Positions 1 through 12,688 of a DNA stretch of 64,000 nt are shown one piece after another. Numbering within the stretch: position 1 is the stretch's first letter; every line of letters starts with the position of its first letter. The position numbers and the translations under genes were made by a program. The DNA is from Gnetum montanum (lineage: Eukaryota > Streptophyta > Gnetopsida > Gnetales > Gnetaceae). Location: positions 204,391 through 268,390 of the forward strand of contig MNCI01017947.1 of the NCBI GenBank assembly GCA_015680685.1, in the 5' to 3' direction. The notes below the pieces were generated by a model, which worked only from the letters and a program-made list of their open reading frames with translations, was not told the origin of the DNA and did no database searches.

Positions 1-70
1 GCGTCTCATCAATATGGGTTTGATTGTAGTGGACAATGTTGAGTTATGAAGTCTTAAATATGTTATTCAA

Positions 71-206
71 GCAAAATATGTACCTTATATCTTAGATATT
101 TGTGATAGAATTATCAACCATAGGTTCACTTCTTAACACATGCAAAATATGTACTGCAGGTCTTGGATATTTGTGATAGAATTATTAACCATAGGTTCAC
201 TTCTTT
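71..206. repeat. Two-copy tandem duplication, period 71 bp
   Basis: The unit beginning GCAAAATATGTAC at 71 recurs at 142. The copies share the words GATATTTGTGATAGAATTAT and CCATAGGTTCACTTCTT with few differences. No coding or known element is attached to it. Confidence 0.8.
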
Positions 207-476
207 AAATTCAGTTAGGGTGGGTGTGTTGGAATCGAAAACATTAGTTTAACCAAAAGGATGATACATAAACATAGTGAGTGATGGAGCGAGAAATGAT
301 AAAGAACCCAAAGTGTGGGGAACGATTAATTACCTTCTATCTCTATGTATATATTTGCACAAATGAACACTAAAGCTAGTAGCACAATTTCTATCTACAC
401 AATAGGGTAGATGTAACTCACTAAACAAGAATGTCTCACCACAAGGCTACTTCACTATTACCACACTAATGAACAG

Positions 477-645
477 AGGCAATTATTGAACTCACAACCT
501 CCCAATTGAGAGATGACTATCTTAACCATTGTGCTGCACTCCTATGTGCTTATAACTCAATATTTCTCACTAGAATCAAACCCATGACTTAGAGCTTAGA
601 GTTACCAAATCAAGAGTTTCATCACTAGGCTAACACCTCATTATT
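477..645 (-). repeat. tRNA-like (SINE-type) segments, two in a row
   Basis: Read on the - strand, 539-477 gives an A-box-like word (TGGTTAAGATAG), then GGGAGGTTGTGAGTTCAATA, which resembles a tRNA B-box region. Positions 645-569 similarly give GTTAGCCTAGTGATGA followed by CATGGGTTTGATTCTAG. The spacing of the boxes is tRNA-like, but neither folds into an obvious intact tRNA. They are probably heads of tRNA-derived SINEs or decayed tRNA copies. Related segments lie near 3010-3128 and 18398-18450. Confidence 0.35.
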
Positions 646-1516
646 ACTATTTATTTATTAATAAAGAGATAGGTATTGTTTTTTTTTTTCTTAGTTTAGG
701 GGTTGGGGGGAGGGGGTGTGTTTGGTTTACGTTTTTTGGATAATAAATAAAAAACTTGTGATTACAAGGTTGAATGTGAGAAGTTTTTGGATTAATAATC
801 TATCACAACACTTTCGTAATGCTAATAATAACGTTGTGTTAACCTATTGATTCCTAGTTTGGTATTAGTTATAATGAATATTCAATCTCTAACGAGCCTA
901 AGAATTTCCATGTGAACATTTCATAATATTGAATTTATAAAGGGTTGAGACCTTTGAAATTCCCGTTTTGATCATAACATAACTTCATAATATCAAAGCC
1001 TTGATTGGGCAAGTCTTTGAGCAAGTAAACCTATCAATAAACTTTGAAGGATGAGAAATCGGTATCTACCAATCAAGATCATGCTATATACATGAATTCT
1101 GTTCATCGAAGTCTTTTGACACTAATTAATCACTTCTCGAGACCGGATAAAACAAAATGAAGAAGGGTTTAGTATATTCTCGTTGAGGAAGAAGAGAATT
1201 AAAAGAATCAAATTTCCTGTTTGACGATCGAAAAGCAGGAGGAATCGCAAGGCGTTGAGTTCAAAATTGCGGGCCGTGACTATCTAGATAAGATTAGCGC
1301 AGCAAATTCAAAACTCGTTTTAAAATTGTGAACTATCACCTTCTGCATAGAATGTAACAAAAACTGTTTCCGCGCAGTTTCCGGAGTTTTCTTTCCTGTA
1401 ACCTCACGTTGGACGTTTAGGTAAATTTCGGCGACTTTATCTGAAGAGTGCTTGTTCTGCAACTTTGTATTCAGAAATTGGGAAAGAAGGGTTACAGAAT
1501 CTCGCAAGCAATTCTC

Positions 1517-4500
1517 ATGGCCGCCGCAGAGGACTTCTCCGATCGTGATGCCGTTTTCCGAAAGCTCAAAGCCAAGCCAGAAAACAAGGTTTTGTTCTCC
1601 GACATTTCGTTCTCTTTTGTTAAAATCGGGTGCTATTTCAAAAAAATTAACGTGTTTTCCTCAAAATGGTTTATCTTTGAACAAATTTGGTATGTATATT
1701 TCCAGAAATAGTTTAGTTTTGATCGAATTTGCTTTTCTTGCACACGAGGCTTAATCCTAGTTATGAATTTACCACAAAATGACTCGACCATAGAGTGGAA
1801 AGTGCCCAACGCTGGAAAAGCTGTATTACGGGAGGACTACTATTTTGACACTTGTATCTGCAAAATTTACTAAATTTCGATAGTATTTTTCATTCGTTTT
1901 AAAGCGTTTGCTGTCTATGCTCATTACAAGCAACATCACGTATTGCCGGTGATCTACTGAAAGAGCATTCAGATGCTTGACTGTTCTTATGCTGCATTTA
2001 CGTTATCAAATTATTAATTTACCTTTGTAAGAAAAATTTTCGTATGTGTTTCCTTTAAATCTGGGAATAATAAATAGTTTATCAATTAGCATCCATCGGT
2101 CAATTTCACGAAATGATGTTTTCGCAGGCAATAATGGCGTTTTTATTTTTAATGTTTCCAGGCTTGTTTCGACTGCAAAGCAAAAAATCCTAGTTGGGCA
2201 TCGGTTACCTATGGAGTTTTCATCTGTCTCGACTGTTCGGCCATGCATCGAAGTCTTGGCGTTCACGTTAGCTTTGTCAGGTAAGCAAATTTTTTCAATG
2301 TAAGAGGGCTATTACATGAATGCCAGATATGTCAGTATATTATTGATATTTTTTTAGGAATAGCTTGTATGGTTGTTGTACTTTCAAATGGCACATACAA
2401 TCAACCCTCTCATACCCCAAATCTTGTGAAGTTGGATAAAAACCAGTAACCTATTATAGCTGGTGGGAAAGACTTCCACTAATAGTACCGGCAATGAAAA
2501 GGGTTTACTATACTAATAAATTATATTTTAATTAAATTTCTTTCTTTTGGTGATTTTCTAACCACGACATGACCATTCATTTCGGGGTGTTTTTTTTTAA
2601 TGAGAGTCATAAAATTTCTTTTATAAATTTGACACAATTTTAATGATCCATTTTTCCAATGCACTATGTTGTTTTCAACTAAGATATGAAATCTCTACTA
2701 GCAGAAATAGAACGGCTTTATAACAGCAGGCATTGATCTTCTCTGTTGTCCAATTGGAATATCGTGAGTCGTATGTGTGTCATCTTGGTGAATGATATCA
2801 TTCATGTGTGGGTATTGACCATAAGTATATCATAATTCTAACTTTTATTTTGGAAAGAAGCTTATTGTATATGAAACATTCATGCAACAAGTGAATGTGG
2901 TTTTTGTGAACATGTTTCTAGGCCACATCAGTTTCAGAAATGATTTTACAGAATTTGTCCATAACTCAGCATTGTCCACTGCAATTGAACATGTGATAGG
3001 GATTTCCATGTCAAGACTTTTAACACTAGGCTAATGTCTCATTAATTATTTTTTCAAGTTGGGCATGGTGGGAGTTGAACCCTGGTCTCCAGCATTACGT
3101 CTTATCTCACGTGGTCTAGCTAACAAGGTAAGGTTGCCCTTGTAGGTTTGATTGGCATCTTCTTCTTTTTATTCAACCTTAGCAAATTTATTTATTTACT
3201 TATTTTGCCATGGATGCTTGCAATGAAAAGAGTGGACCCCATTTTGCTGTGACAAGACTATGATGAAGATGATTTTTGCAAGGGAAAGGTAAACTCTGAA
3301 AGAGAGAGAAGCCATCCGATTATAAATTCAACATTGTTATGGTTTTGCTAGAAATTTGAGTCAAACCTAAGAAGGGGTTAAGGGAAAATATTTATTTGCC
3401 AGGATAATGAAGATATCCAGACAAATATATGCCATAGATAAAAGAGATGGACAACTTTGAACCACAACACAGGAGAGCTCTCAAAGGAGGCAGGTCAAAC
3501 AGTAATAGTGAAGACGTATTCAAGGAGAACTGTTGGAAATGTATATAGCAGTGACATGCACAGAGATGTTATCTATTGCTTGTCCTGTTCCCTTTTCATT
3601 GTTCTTGAGACATGATTTCACAGACAGCTAGATATTTATCATCTGGTTACCATACTAACTATTTTAGTTGCAACTGTATGCATATTTGGATTACTGAGTG
3701 GTTTCCTGGAGTTTTAATTGACTTAGAATCTGCATCTTTCCCTGTATTCCTATTATTAACAGGTTTTATAATTTATGCTGTTGCTTCTATAGTGGAAATA
3801 TGCACTTACTATTGCATTTTCATTTACATTTAATTATATGGTTTTCCAATTCATGTGTGAAGTTGCAATCTTTTACACTGCTTAACCATTTACAACATGA
3901 CAAATGGAATGGCCGGTGTTGCATTGTCATGATATTATGAAAATTTTAAAAGGGTGTGTAGATGGATTCCATATTCTTTGTGATTCAGGTCCATAGCATG
4001 ATCGTCATCATCCTAAAACCAACTAGCTCCTCAAGAACCGTAAATGAGTTGTTTCACCATTCAAGAATCATCAAGGGCCATATTAATAGTTATTTCAAGT
4101 TCTTTTATATTTCCCTTTTCTAGTTTTTCCAATCTTTTCAAGTCATCATGCATGTTGCTTTCCTTCAAGTTTAACAAAATGACTTGTTTGACAGGGCATT
4201 TTCTGGTCCGTGGTAAACATTGTGAACACATCTGAAGTGGCTTTGTTTCATTTTATCAAATATCGGTGCAAGTCCTTGGGTTTCTCATATACAAAAATTT
4301 TTAATTTTATTTTCCTCGTCATCCCTGGCAGCCATCCTAATATGGTAATCTCTGCCAGGCTAACACATTGCTCTACTTGCATCTTCATAGCCAGACATTT
4401 TGCCAGTTCAAAGCTGCAGGACCAAGAGCTGCTTTGTAAAACTTTCCTTTCAATTTAATTAGGATTCATTTATCATGAAGCACACCGCTGTCTTGTTTAT

Positions 4501-7500
4501 GTTCTCTCTACCCTGCTTCTTCTCACATCATTAATGACCACTCCATCTGTTTGTAAGAGTGATTTGAAATCGCAGAATTGTTTGCTGTGTGACACGTTGT
4601 GATATTCAGTTTTCACATTTCCCCTTTGCTACAGACACTTCAAAGTAAAATTACCTTAATGTATTATGTTTTACTTGTGCTAGTGTTTAATCTCTTCAAT
4701 TCTGAAGTCTTCCTACAATTCTTCAACTTGGTAAGTGTTTTGCTTGTGCCAAAATTTCTCCAAGGGGAGAACAAGTTTTTTGGCAAGTTTAGCGCTATAT
4801 ACAATGCTTAAATGAACAGTACTGACTGCCCTTTCTTGCAAGGAGATGATGGATGTAACAAAAATTTAGGTTCGTTGAAGGTATTGACTTCTGTGGTCCT
4901 TCAGTCACTTACAATTATGTTAATGAATTGTTGTCAATTTTTGTATTATGATGGTATCATTTTGATTATAGATACACAAAATAGGATGACTAGAACATTG
5001 TAAAGGCAGGATGATGATTATTAAGTAAATTTTAAAGCGTGTAATTTTCTGTATTATACAGCTCAACATTAAGAAAATTACAAATGTTCTTCATGGGAGA
5101 CAGTTGATACTCATCATTGAAAGTTCTTTTGGAACAAAATTCTATCCTTATTATTTTAAAACGAAGGTGTAGAAACTGCCAAATTGTACGTATTTCAGCA
5201 ATCCGTTTTGTATCATTTTACAGATCTACAACCCTTGATTCTTGGACATCAGAACAGCTGAAATTAATGAGTTTTGGGGGAAACAATCGTGCAAGTTCAT
5301 TCTTTAAGCAGCATGGTTGGGCTGATGATGGTAAAATTGAAGCTAAGTACACATCTAGAGCTGCAGAACTTTACAGGCAACTTCTTTTGAAAGAAGCAGC
5401 GAAGTCTGCATCCAACACTGCTACTTCACTTCCCATACCCTCTAGAGCTTCTACAGTTTTGACCTCGCCTAGTGTTCAAGAATTTACAGAGGATAAAGAA
5501 AAATCTGTTGAAGGTCAAGAGGATGCCAGAAGTGAAGAACCACCGCCTCCTATTCGAGTTCCAACAAAAACCATTGTAAGCAATACAAAGAAAACTTTGG
5601 CAATTGGAACCAAGAAGCATGGAGGAAAGGCTGCAGGTGGTCTAGGAGCAAGGAAACTGACCTCCAAGGTACTGTGTTTCAAGTAGTTAACTCTCTGCTC
5701 TTCATATAATTATTTTAATGGAATGAAATTTTTTTTACAGACGTATATCTCGATAAAATAAACTATGGTGATAAACACTACAATATTGTTTGCAATGTTC
5801 AATTTTCACACAGTTATTTAACCTATTATTTTTGAGTTTTGACATTTTCTGTGTATTTACACATCATTTATAAAGATGCTAAGTGCTTTTGAAGGTAGAA
5901 CCATTTTTTTGCATTGTTGGAACTCAAATTCCTTGATCTTCATTTTTCCGTTATGTATTAAGTTTTTCCATTTATGTATCAGACGTTTTGTGAAAAATTA
6001 TGTTTCAGCCAAATGAGAACGTCTATGAGCAAAAACCTGCTGAGTTTACAGCTGAACCGCCACCTACAAAAAACACAGAATCACAATCAGCCCCACAGAG
6101 TTCTCGCTTTAGTTATGTTGAAGAACAGCCACCTCACAGTTCTGAAGGCCTTTCTGCATCTGGTCATATTTTGCCACCTGCTTCAAGTGTAGACTTTTTT
6201 GACTTTGAAATGTCAGGTACTAAAAAGTCAGGAAATTCCAGTAGGTCTACTCCACAGGTACTACATTCATTCCCATATTTGTCAAATCATTTGCCTACTC
6301 AAATGGTTACTTAGACCAACAAACTTATTCTGATTTTGTTTTTGACCCAGATACAAGAAACAGGTGAGGCACAACGCAAGTTTGCTGGTGCTAAGTCAAT
6401 TTCTTCTGCTCAGTTCTTTGATCAGGACAAACAAGCCGTTGATGCTGATAGTCAGATGCGTTTACAGAAATTTGTGGTGAGCTAGCATCAACTGCTTTGA
6501 ATGTTGAAATTTAATAAATAAACTTGTCTTCTTATGGCAATGGCGATAGCAGCAATATCAGATACATCATTGTTAGCTTTGGAATGTTTATTAAAGATTA
6601 ATGAAACATTAATACAAGCAGCAACATCTCCCTTACAAGTAGCAACTACTAGTAAGCTTTGTGGTCTCATGGCAATGCATAAAATTAACAATTAGGACCA
6701 AAGTGAAAAGGTAGAAGTTTCTCTTCGATTAACCAAAGTGAAATTAGTGAGATATCGCAACCTGTTCTTCGGTTGTTCTTTTTCTTTTGCTTCACTGTTT
6801 CATGTCTCTAGTATACTTAACTGGGTGCCTTCAGTGTCTTCGCTGTCTTGTACTGACAATTAAACCATTAAATCCTATATCAATATTCTGCATATGTAGG
6901 ATATTACAGTTACCAATTTGGTTGATTTGTTCCAAATCTTACCTAGAACGCCGGTAATTTTCTTAATGATGCTTTTAAAAGTCATAGCATGTCCACTTCT
7001 ACAGTCCAAGAGATCCATAGGGTCTATGCATGTGATAAGATTTCAGTTTCAGTTTAATATCAACCAATATGTAACTAGTTACTCTTCACAAAACGCAATT
7101 TTTCTTAAAATTACAGCTACGGTCACTAGTTAACAATTAGTGCAACTAACTGTAGAACAGAGATTCCAGTACTAATAATGATTATTAGGAACTGGAGCAA
7201 GTACAGCCTTCTATTTCAGCTTGGTATTTCTGAGATGGAAGTTGCTAGCTCATGATATATTAATATGTTTTAAGGGTTGCACCTGTGTCATCTCATGGAG
7301 GATATGTTAGAGTGTGTAAAGCATTATTATATCACAAAGGATGAGTACTTATTTAACCTCGTAACTTCCTTTAGAACTTGTTAAAACAAGGTTGTGATTT
7401 TTATTTTTTTTATTTTTTAGCCAACGGTTGACCCTAGATCTATACTGGCATCGCCACGGCAACAATTCAGATATTTGTTCCGAAGAACAACGAAAATCAT

Positions 7501-10027
7501 TTATATTGCTGGAAATATCACGGGTCAATGAATCATAACACAAAATAGAAATAGTATAATAACAAAACAGGGTTGTAATTTCTGGTGAAGACTACAGTTT
7601 TGTTGAAAGTTGTGTAAGTGATGTACCAACATTTGGAAGTTGGAACAATACTTGACGATGCTAGTTATGTAAAAATCAGGATTTTGAGGCAAAACTGTGA
7701 AAAACCAGCTAAGCAATGTGAGTTTTCGGATTGTTCTACCAAAACAATATTGGTTGAAAATTCAATACTATAAAAATTGTTTTGGCTGAGAGGCTAACTA
7801 CCAATCATAGGTCAGTAATGCTAAATAATATTTCATCCATAATGCTAGAGGGAGAGCCTATCAATCATGCAAACACAAAATAATATTTTATTTATACCAC
7901 CAGCATATTTGCTCTAAGCAATCTATGGCTTCTATGTTTATGCTTTCTTATTGCAATGGACAAGGAATAAAATTTGAAGGGGCACAAAAGTATGTATGCA
8001 GCACAAGATTTAGTACCAAACTTGGAATTATTTATCCTTTTCATCATGTAATCATAGCGATCTGACCAAAATTGTTGTAGAATACATAAAATTTGGTAAA
8101 ATGATAACTTTGATAATTTTTAATAGAATAGATGAACTAAATTTCAACCCCATTTTTGCAAGATTCTCTTAGCCAAATTATAGGTATATATATTAAATAT
8201 ATAACTAAGCTAGTACTGATCCAACCATCCATGGGAAGCACTTAAAGTAAATTGGTAGTTTCTTAAACTAATATTTTCAACTAGATGAGCATTTTTATTA
8301 TTTCTTTCATGAACATAGTAAATCTTCATCATCACCATCATCCTAGCATTGTTTTAATAGAATGGGGTTGGCTACATGAGTTCTTTTTCACCATTTGGCT
8401 TTATGAAGAGTTAGATCTTTGTTTATTTGTAGCTTCTTCAAATCATCTTCGAACATTTTTTCCAATGTCTTCTTTGGTCTTTCTTATCATTTTTTCCCAT
8501 GTCTTATTTGATCTTTCTTTCAATGGCTTTCCTGGAATAGTGATGCAGCTACCTTTGTTTATAGGCTCATTGTCTAATCTTTGTTGCACATGACCAAACC
8601 ATCTAAGCCACCATTCTGTAGCTTATCTAAAATAGAAGCCACTCTTAAGTATTCTAGTAATATTTTATTTCTTCTAGTAATATTTAACATCCATCAAAAC
8701 ATTTATGTTTCTGCCATACTAATTTTTTGTTGTTTTTTACTACCCAACATTTAGCACCATATAAGATAGCAGGTGTGATTGTTGTCCTGTAAAATGTCCT
8801 CTTTAATTTTATTAGTATTCTTTTATTACATAGAACACCACTAGCTTGTCTTCATTTTGACCATCATGTCTCAATTTTATTCCCAATATCTTTATCAGTT
8901 TCATCATCTGATTGGAGGAACAACACTAGGAATTGTCACTTCTATTTCACCACTAGTTATATTGTTGTTAAAATTGTATTTCATATATTGTCTTACTTTT
9001 ACCAAATTTCTCCACTTCTTCATTTTAGCAGTAATATTTTCTTGAGCTGTATACACCAACACAATATTATCTGCAAATAGCATATACTAAAGGATTTCAT
9101 TTTGTATTTCCGTTGTTAATTCATCCATAATAATAACAAATAAGTATGGGTTAAGTGCATACCCTTGATGTAGATCTACTGTAACTGGAAAATCACATGT
9201 TATTCTATAAGCTGTTTTAATTTTAGTTGTAGCTCCTTCAAATATATCTTGAATCACTTTAATATATTTATCATGGATGTTTTTTCTTTGCATGGCCCAC
9301 CAAATATCCCTGGGTACTTTGTAATATGTTTTTTTCAAATTTAATCGAAGATCATATGTAAATCTTCATTTTCATAATTTATGCAGGGATCCACTGGAAT
9401 ATCAAGTGCTCAGTTTTTTGGCCGAGAGGAAGGAAACAGCAATGCCTCCGAAATTGATCTTACTGCCGGAGAACTTATATCAAGGTTAACGATTCAGGTG
9501 AGCTATCAACAATGCCTCATTTGAAGATGCAAGGGTGCCTTGAGGCTTATTACGCTGAAGATTCTGTTGGTCCCTTGAAGTATCGTGTGCATTTGCTTTG
9601 TTTGATTTTTTTTAAAAAAAAATTATTAATTTTTAACATGCTAAGTTCCTGTTCTCTGACGAAGCAAGGAAACAAAGTCTTCCTCCGAGTACCTTCCTCA
9701 GGTCATTGGGGGTATTACCTGAAGTCAAATCTGACCTATCTAAGCGTTGGATGGATTGAGGCCTGGCGTTGAAATACGATAGATTTATTTTCTCCTTTGT
9801 GCTTGGTTCTTGGAAAAACATTATTTTCATCTACGGAATACTTGGGAATGTATTGTTACGACTCATCTGCCATTTTTCCCATTGAAAAGTGAAACATGTA
9901 TCTTTGTTTTGTGTTGCAGGCTTCTGAAGATCTTTCGTCTTTGCAGTCAATTGCTGGTGAAACGGGACGAAAATTGCAGTCTGTAGCATCCAGTATACTT
10001 TCTGAATTGCAGGACCGCATGAGATGA
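1517..10027 (+). CDS. AGD8/9/10: ArfGAP domain protein, AGD8/9/10 (ArfGAP2/3, Glo3) type, seven exons
   Basis: Encodes a GTPase-activating protein for Arf small GTPases, which family knowledge places in Golgi/COPI vesicle traffic. Exons: 1517-1588, 2162-2280, 5224-5668, 6009-6257, 6351-6476, 9387-9497, 9920-10027. All introns are GT-AG, phases agree across every junction, and the product is 409 aa, close to Arabidopsis AGD8-10 (about 395-413 aa). The ArfGAP zinc finger is intact: C26-x2-C29-x16-C46-x2-C49, followed by H53-R54-S-L-G with R54 as the arginine finger. Exons 5 and 6 each carry an ISSAQFF motif (residues 312-318 and 342-348), the Glo3-type signature that separates this clade from other ArfGAPs. 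The C-terminus is a helical [13 protein letters not shown] segment. The ATG sits in a good context (CTCATGGCC) and the preceding in-frame codons contain no ATG. Intron 5 holds an RTE LINE. Which of AGD8, 9 or 10 is closest cannot be told. Confidence 0.95.
2281..5223 (+). other. Intron 2 of the ArfGAP gene (2.9 kb)
   Basis: AT-rich non-coding sequence between the zinc-finger exon and exon 3. It contains a tRNA-like segment at about 3008-3128 and otherwise only short open frames without recognisable similarity. It starts GTAAGC and ends TTTTACAG. Splicing joins the split arginine codon of the VSFVRSTT segment. Confidence 0.85.
3008..3128 (-). repeat. tRNA-like (SINE-type) segment in intron 2
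   Basis: On the - strand, 3128-3058 reads TTAGCTAGACCACGTGAG and then GACCAGGGTTCAACTCCC, which match an A-box-like and a B-box-like word at tRNA-like distance. The adjacent 3045-3010 repeats the TTAGCCTAGTG word seen at 569-645. I infer a tRNA-derived SINE or a tandem pair of such heads. Confidence 0.35.
6477..9386 (+). other. Intron 5 of the ArfGAP gene (2.9 kb), carrying an RTE LINE
   Basis: The donor GTGAGC at 6477 and acceptor ATGCAG ending at 9386 keep phase 0. The first 1.8 kb is AT-rich and unrecognised. The last third is an antisense RTE LINE (8330-9357) with its target-site duplication directly before the splice acceptor. Confidence 0.85.
8330..9357 (-). mobile_element. RTE-like non-LTR retrotransposon, 5'-truncated
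   Basis: The - strand encodes the C-terminal half of an RTE-type reverse transcriptase. It starts in the AYDKVPRD region (here TYYKVPRD near 9310), then an [18 protein letters not shown] segment at about 9130-9190, and further down the GAECW-like and R-x-M-L-like region of the 3' end. It finishes with a GATGATG-type microsatellite tail, as RTE elements do. Several stops and shifts make it dead. The 12-bp direct repeat GTAAATCTTCAT at 8318-8329 and 9358-9369 is the target-site duplication, which defines the ends well. It lies antisense to the host gene. A close relative occurs at 19319-19918. Confidence 0.88.
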
Positions 10028-10434
10028 AGTGGTGAAATTACATAGGCTATACTTCGCTCATGGAATACGAATATAGAAACTATAATTGTATAAACTAATG
10101 GGTCGATTCATTAAGTTTTATTGACATACTTATATTTCAAAAAGTCTTGTATGAATGCATATGCATTTAGCATTGAGGATTCGATTTAGGGAGAGTTTTA
10201 GACATGCTGAAACGGGTTCAATTGATGATTTGAGCCAACGGGAAGCCCCTCGTATTTAAATACAGTTCAACTTTTGATGATGCTGCAACAGTAGTGCTAC
10301 TACAGAAAAATTGCTTAGATGTTCCTCATCTGTGTGGTCAATCTACATAATTTGCAATTACTTGCATGGGATTTTTATGCCTAGTAATCGAGTTGGACAT
10401 TGACCTGATTATTGAGCAAATGTGATTCTTGTGT

Positions 10435-10827
10435 TTTAATCAAAATGCATACTTAGTTTTTAATTATACCAATTTGTCCAGGAAATTTTACAGCGACTGT
10501 TATCTATAATGGTAATCCGAGATATTACTGAGACTCTAAAAACATGAAAGACTGCATAACAATAGGTCTAAAAGATCTAACCATACTACTTATTTTGGCC
10601 AAAAAAATATTTAAACGTCAAATTTGTTTTTTGATTAAAATGAATACTTAGTTTTTAATTATGCCAGTTTGTCCAGGAAAATTTACAGCGACTGTTTTTA
10701 TAATGGTAATCCAATATATTAATGAGATTCTAAAAACATGAAAGACTGCATAACAATAGGTCTAAAAGATCCCACCATAATACTTATTTTGGCCAAAAGA
10801 ATATTTAAACTTCAAATTTGTTTTTGA
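10435..10827. repeat. Two-copy tandem duplication, period about 195 bp
   Basis: The block containing CATACTTAGTTTTTAATTAT at 10448 recurs at 10643 with about nine-tenths identity by eye. Shared words include CAGCGACTGTT and ACATGAAAGACTGCATAACA. Non-coding. Confidence 0.85.
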
Positions 10828-11358
10828 TGGCAACTTAGTAAAGTACCATCATGTTATCCTTAGAAAAGTTAGTTTTTCTTCTTGTAGATTCTTTTATTCT
10901 CTGACATTCATCTCATGGAAATAACAACACTCACATGCATAGCTTTTGCCATTTTGGTTATTTGCAACAATTTGCAAGTATATTGGTATTGGATTATTTT
11001 TGTTTGTTTAATTGGGCATTGTTTTCCCTTGCCTCTCATTATAGCATCTGTTTCAAAGTTTTTAAATGTTCACTCTTGAAAAAAATCACATTCCATAGAA
11101 AATCTAGATAAATGATCTTGTTGAAAGCTGTCTTTGGGATTATCCATTTTTTATGTTAAAAGGCAATGTGCTTGGAAGTCACAACCATAAAGTTACAAGG
11201 TTCAATTCAATCAATTAGGTAGGTAGCATTGAACTATAAACTTATATAAAGTGTACTTATATTTTAATTATTTAGAGCTCCAATACCTCTTTCAATAAAA
11301 CCATAAGTCAGCAAATTATAAAATTTTATTTAAGTTCCAGGTGTAGGCTATATGTCAT

Positions 11359-11458
11359 ATGGTCACTTTGTTTCTGGTTTTACAACACCCACGCTTGGAA
11401 TCAGAAAATATGGTCACTTTGTTTCTGATTTTAACAACACCAACGCTTGGAATCAGAA
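11359..11458. repeat. Two-copy tandem duplication, period 51 bp
   Basis: ATGGTCACTTTGTTTCTG at 11359 recurs at 11410. Both copies end in CGCTTGGAATCAGAA and differ by a few substitutions and one base in length. Confidence 0.85.
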
Positions 11459-11756
11459 TTTGTCCAAATCTTCAGTAAAATTCCCTTCGTAACTAATCCT
11501 TAACATTGATTTTCTCGTGATTTTGAGAATTTAAATTGTCAATGCCACGAATTTGATCTTGACTTCTTTAAAGACAAACGGAGTTCATGGAAATTCGGAA
11601 GAGGTGTGTATGAACGACACTTGGTTAGGTTGAAGCTATGCCCTGGGGATTCGAGATTCGTGATTCTGGATATGCACCGGAGATTTGCGATTCTGGATAA
11701 ATTTTGATGAACTGTTCACGTTGGATTCGGAGCACATACAGAAGCACGTTCAATTG

Positions 11757-11832
11757 GCAATGGGTACGTATTTCATAATTTCCAATGAAATTTCGCAATG
11801 GGTACGTATTTCATAATTTCCAATGAAATTTT
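11757..11832. repeat. Two-copy tandem duplication, period 38 bp
   Basis: GCAATGGGTACGTATTTCAT begins at 11757 and again at 11795. The two units are practically identical up to the phrase CCAATGAAATTT. Confidence 0.9.
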
Positions 11833-12116
11833 GTGTGAATTTGTACATATACATTGAAATGGTCGCCTTACCTTGCCTTGTATTATTCTTGCCTTTTTAG
11901 TTCTTGCATGTCTACATTTTGCATTAAAATCTTACCTATCTTCTCCTGTTCTGAATCATACCAAAAATTTCATTTCATTGTTAAGTGGCAAGCAAGCAAT
12001 CAAGATTCATGGCATCGGCATGAGACGGACAACAGAAAACAAGGGAGTACAAATGAATAAACACACGGAAATCACGAAAAGGTTACTATGGTAACCGAAG
12101 GCTGAAGGGTCAAGTA

Positions 12117-12232
12117 TGGGTCATACGGAAATCAAGTTTGTTTGCTAGGAAAACATTGCATTTGCATGGCAAGTATGGGTCATACCGAAATCAAGTTTGC
12201 CAAGGAAAACATTGCATTTGTATGGATTCGCC
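12117..12232. repeat. Two-copy tandem duplication, period about 59 bp
   Basis: The word GGGTCATACGGAAATCAAGT at 12118 recurs at about 12177 with one substitution, followed in both by GGAAAACATTGCATTTG. The second copy has a small internal deletion. Confidence 0.85.
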
Positions 12233-12366
12233 TGCCTTTGGGAGCGTCAAAGGTTCCGCCATAACTCACACATTCACGCGTGTTTATTGGTCATTGCTGG
12301 TTTTAGCTCTTTTTCTCATATATCTCTGCTGAAAAAAGAAAAAACAAAACAGGGTCATCGTCATGA

Positions 12367-12475
12367 GTCATGAACATGATGGATGGGATGGATGCTTGTT
12401 CAACTTTTTTAAAAATCTGTTTCATGAACATGATGGATGGGATGGCTTGTTCAACTTTTTTAAAAATCTGTTTAC
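12367..12475. repeat. Two-copy tandem duplication, period about 54 bp
   Basis: TCATGAACATGATGGATGGG occurs at 12368 and 12422, each followed by CTTGTTCAACTTTTTTAAAA. The first copy has an extra GATG. Confidence 0.9.
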
Positions 12476-12688
12476 TTATAAAGCAAGGAAGCCCACCAGC
12501 ACATGGCCAATGGCCATATGCAAGTTCATAGTGCTCTGTTTTTACTTTCCCCTTCATCATGACTAGTGCCGATTTTCCAGCATCTGAAAGGTTTTCAATC
12601 ATTGTAGGTGAGGTGAGTTACTGGGCTGTGCCTAGTTTAGTTACGTTGTGTCTGCTTATAATGCAGTCATCTCCAACGTGGCCTTAGG

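Larger units (their letters stand above)
1..1516. other. Upstream region and 5' leader of the ArfGAP gene
   Basis: No protein gene is visible here. The stretch holds a 71-bp tandem duplication near its left end, two tRNA-like (SINE-type) segments at about 477-645, a poly-T run at 680-690 and a G-rich run at 699-717. The last 300 bases are less AT-rich and probably contain the promoter and 5' leader of the gene starting at 1517. I could not fix a TATA box or transcription start. Confidence 0.5.

Noticed and set aside
1448-1711. An upstream start for the ArfGAP protein at 1448
   Set aside because: The codon is GTG, not ATG. The ATG at 1517 has a better context and gives the expected N-terminal length before the zinc finger.
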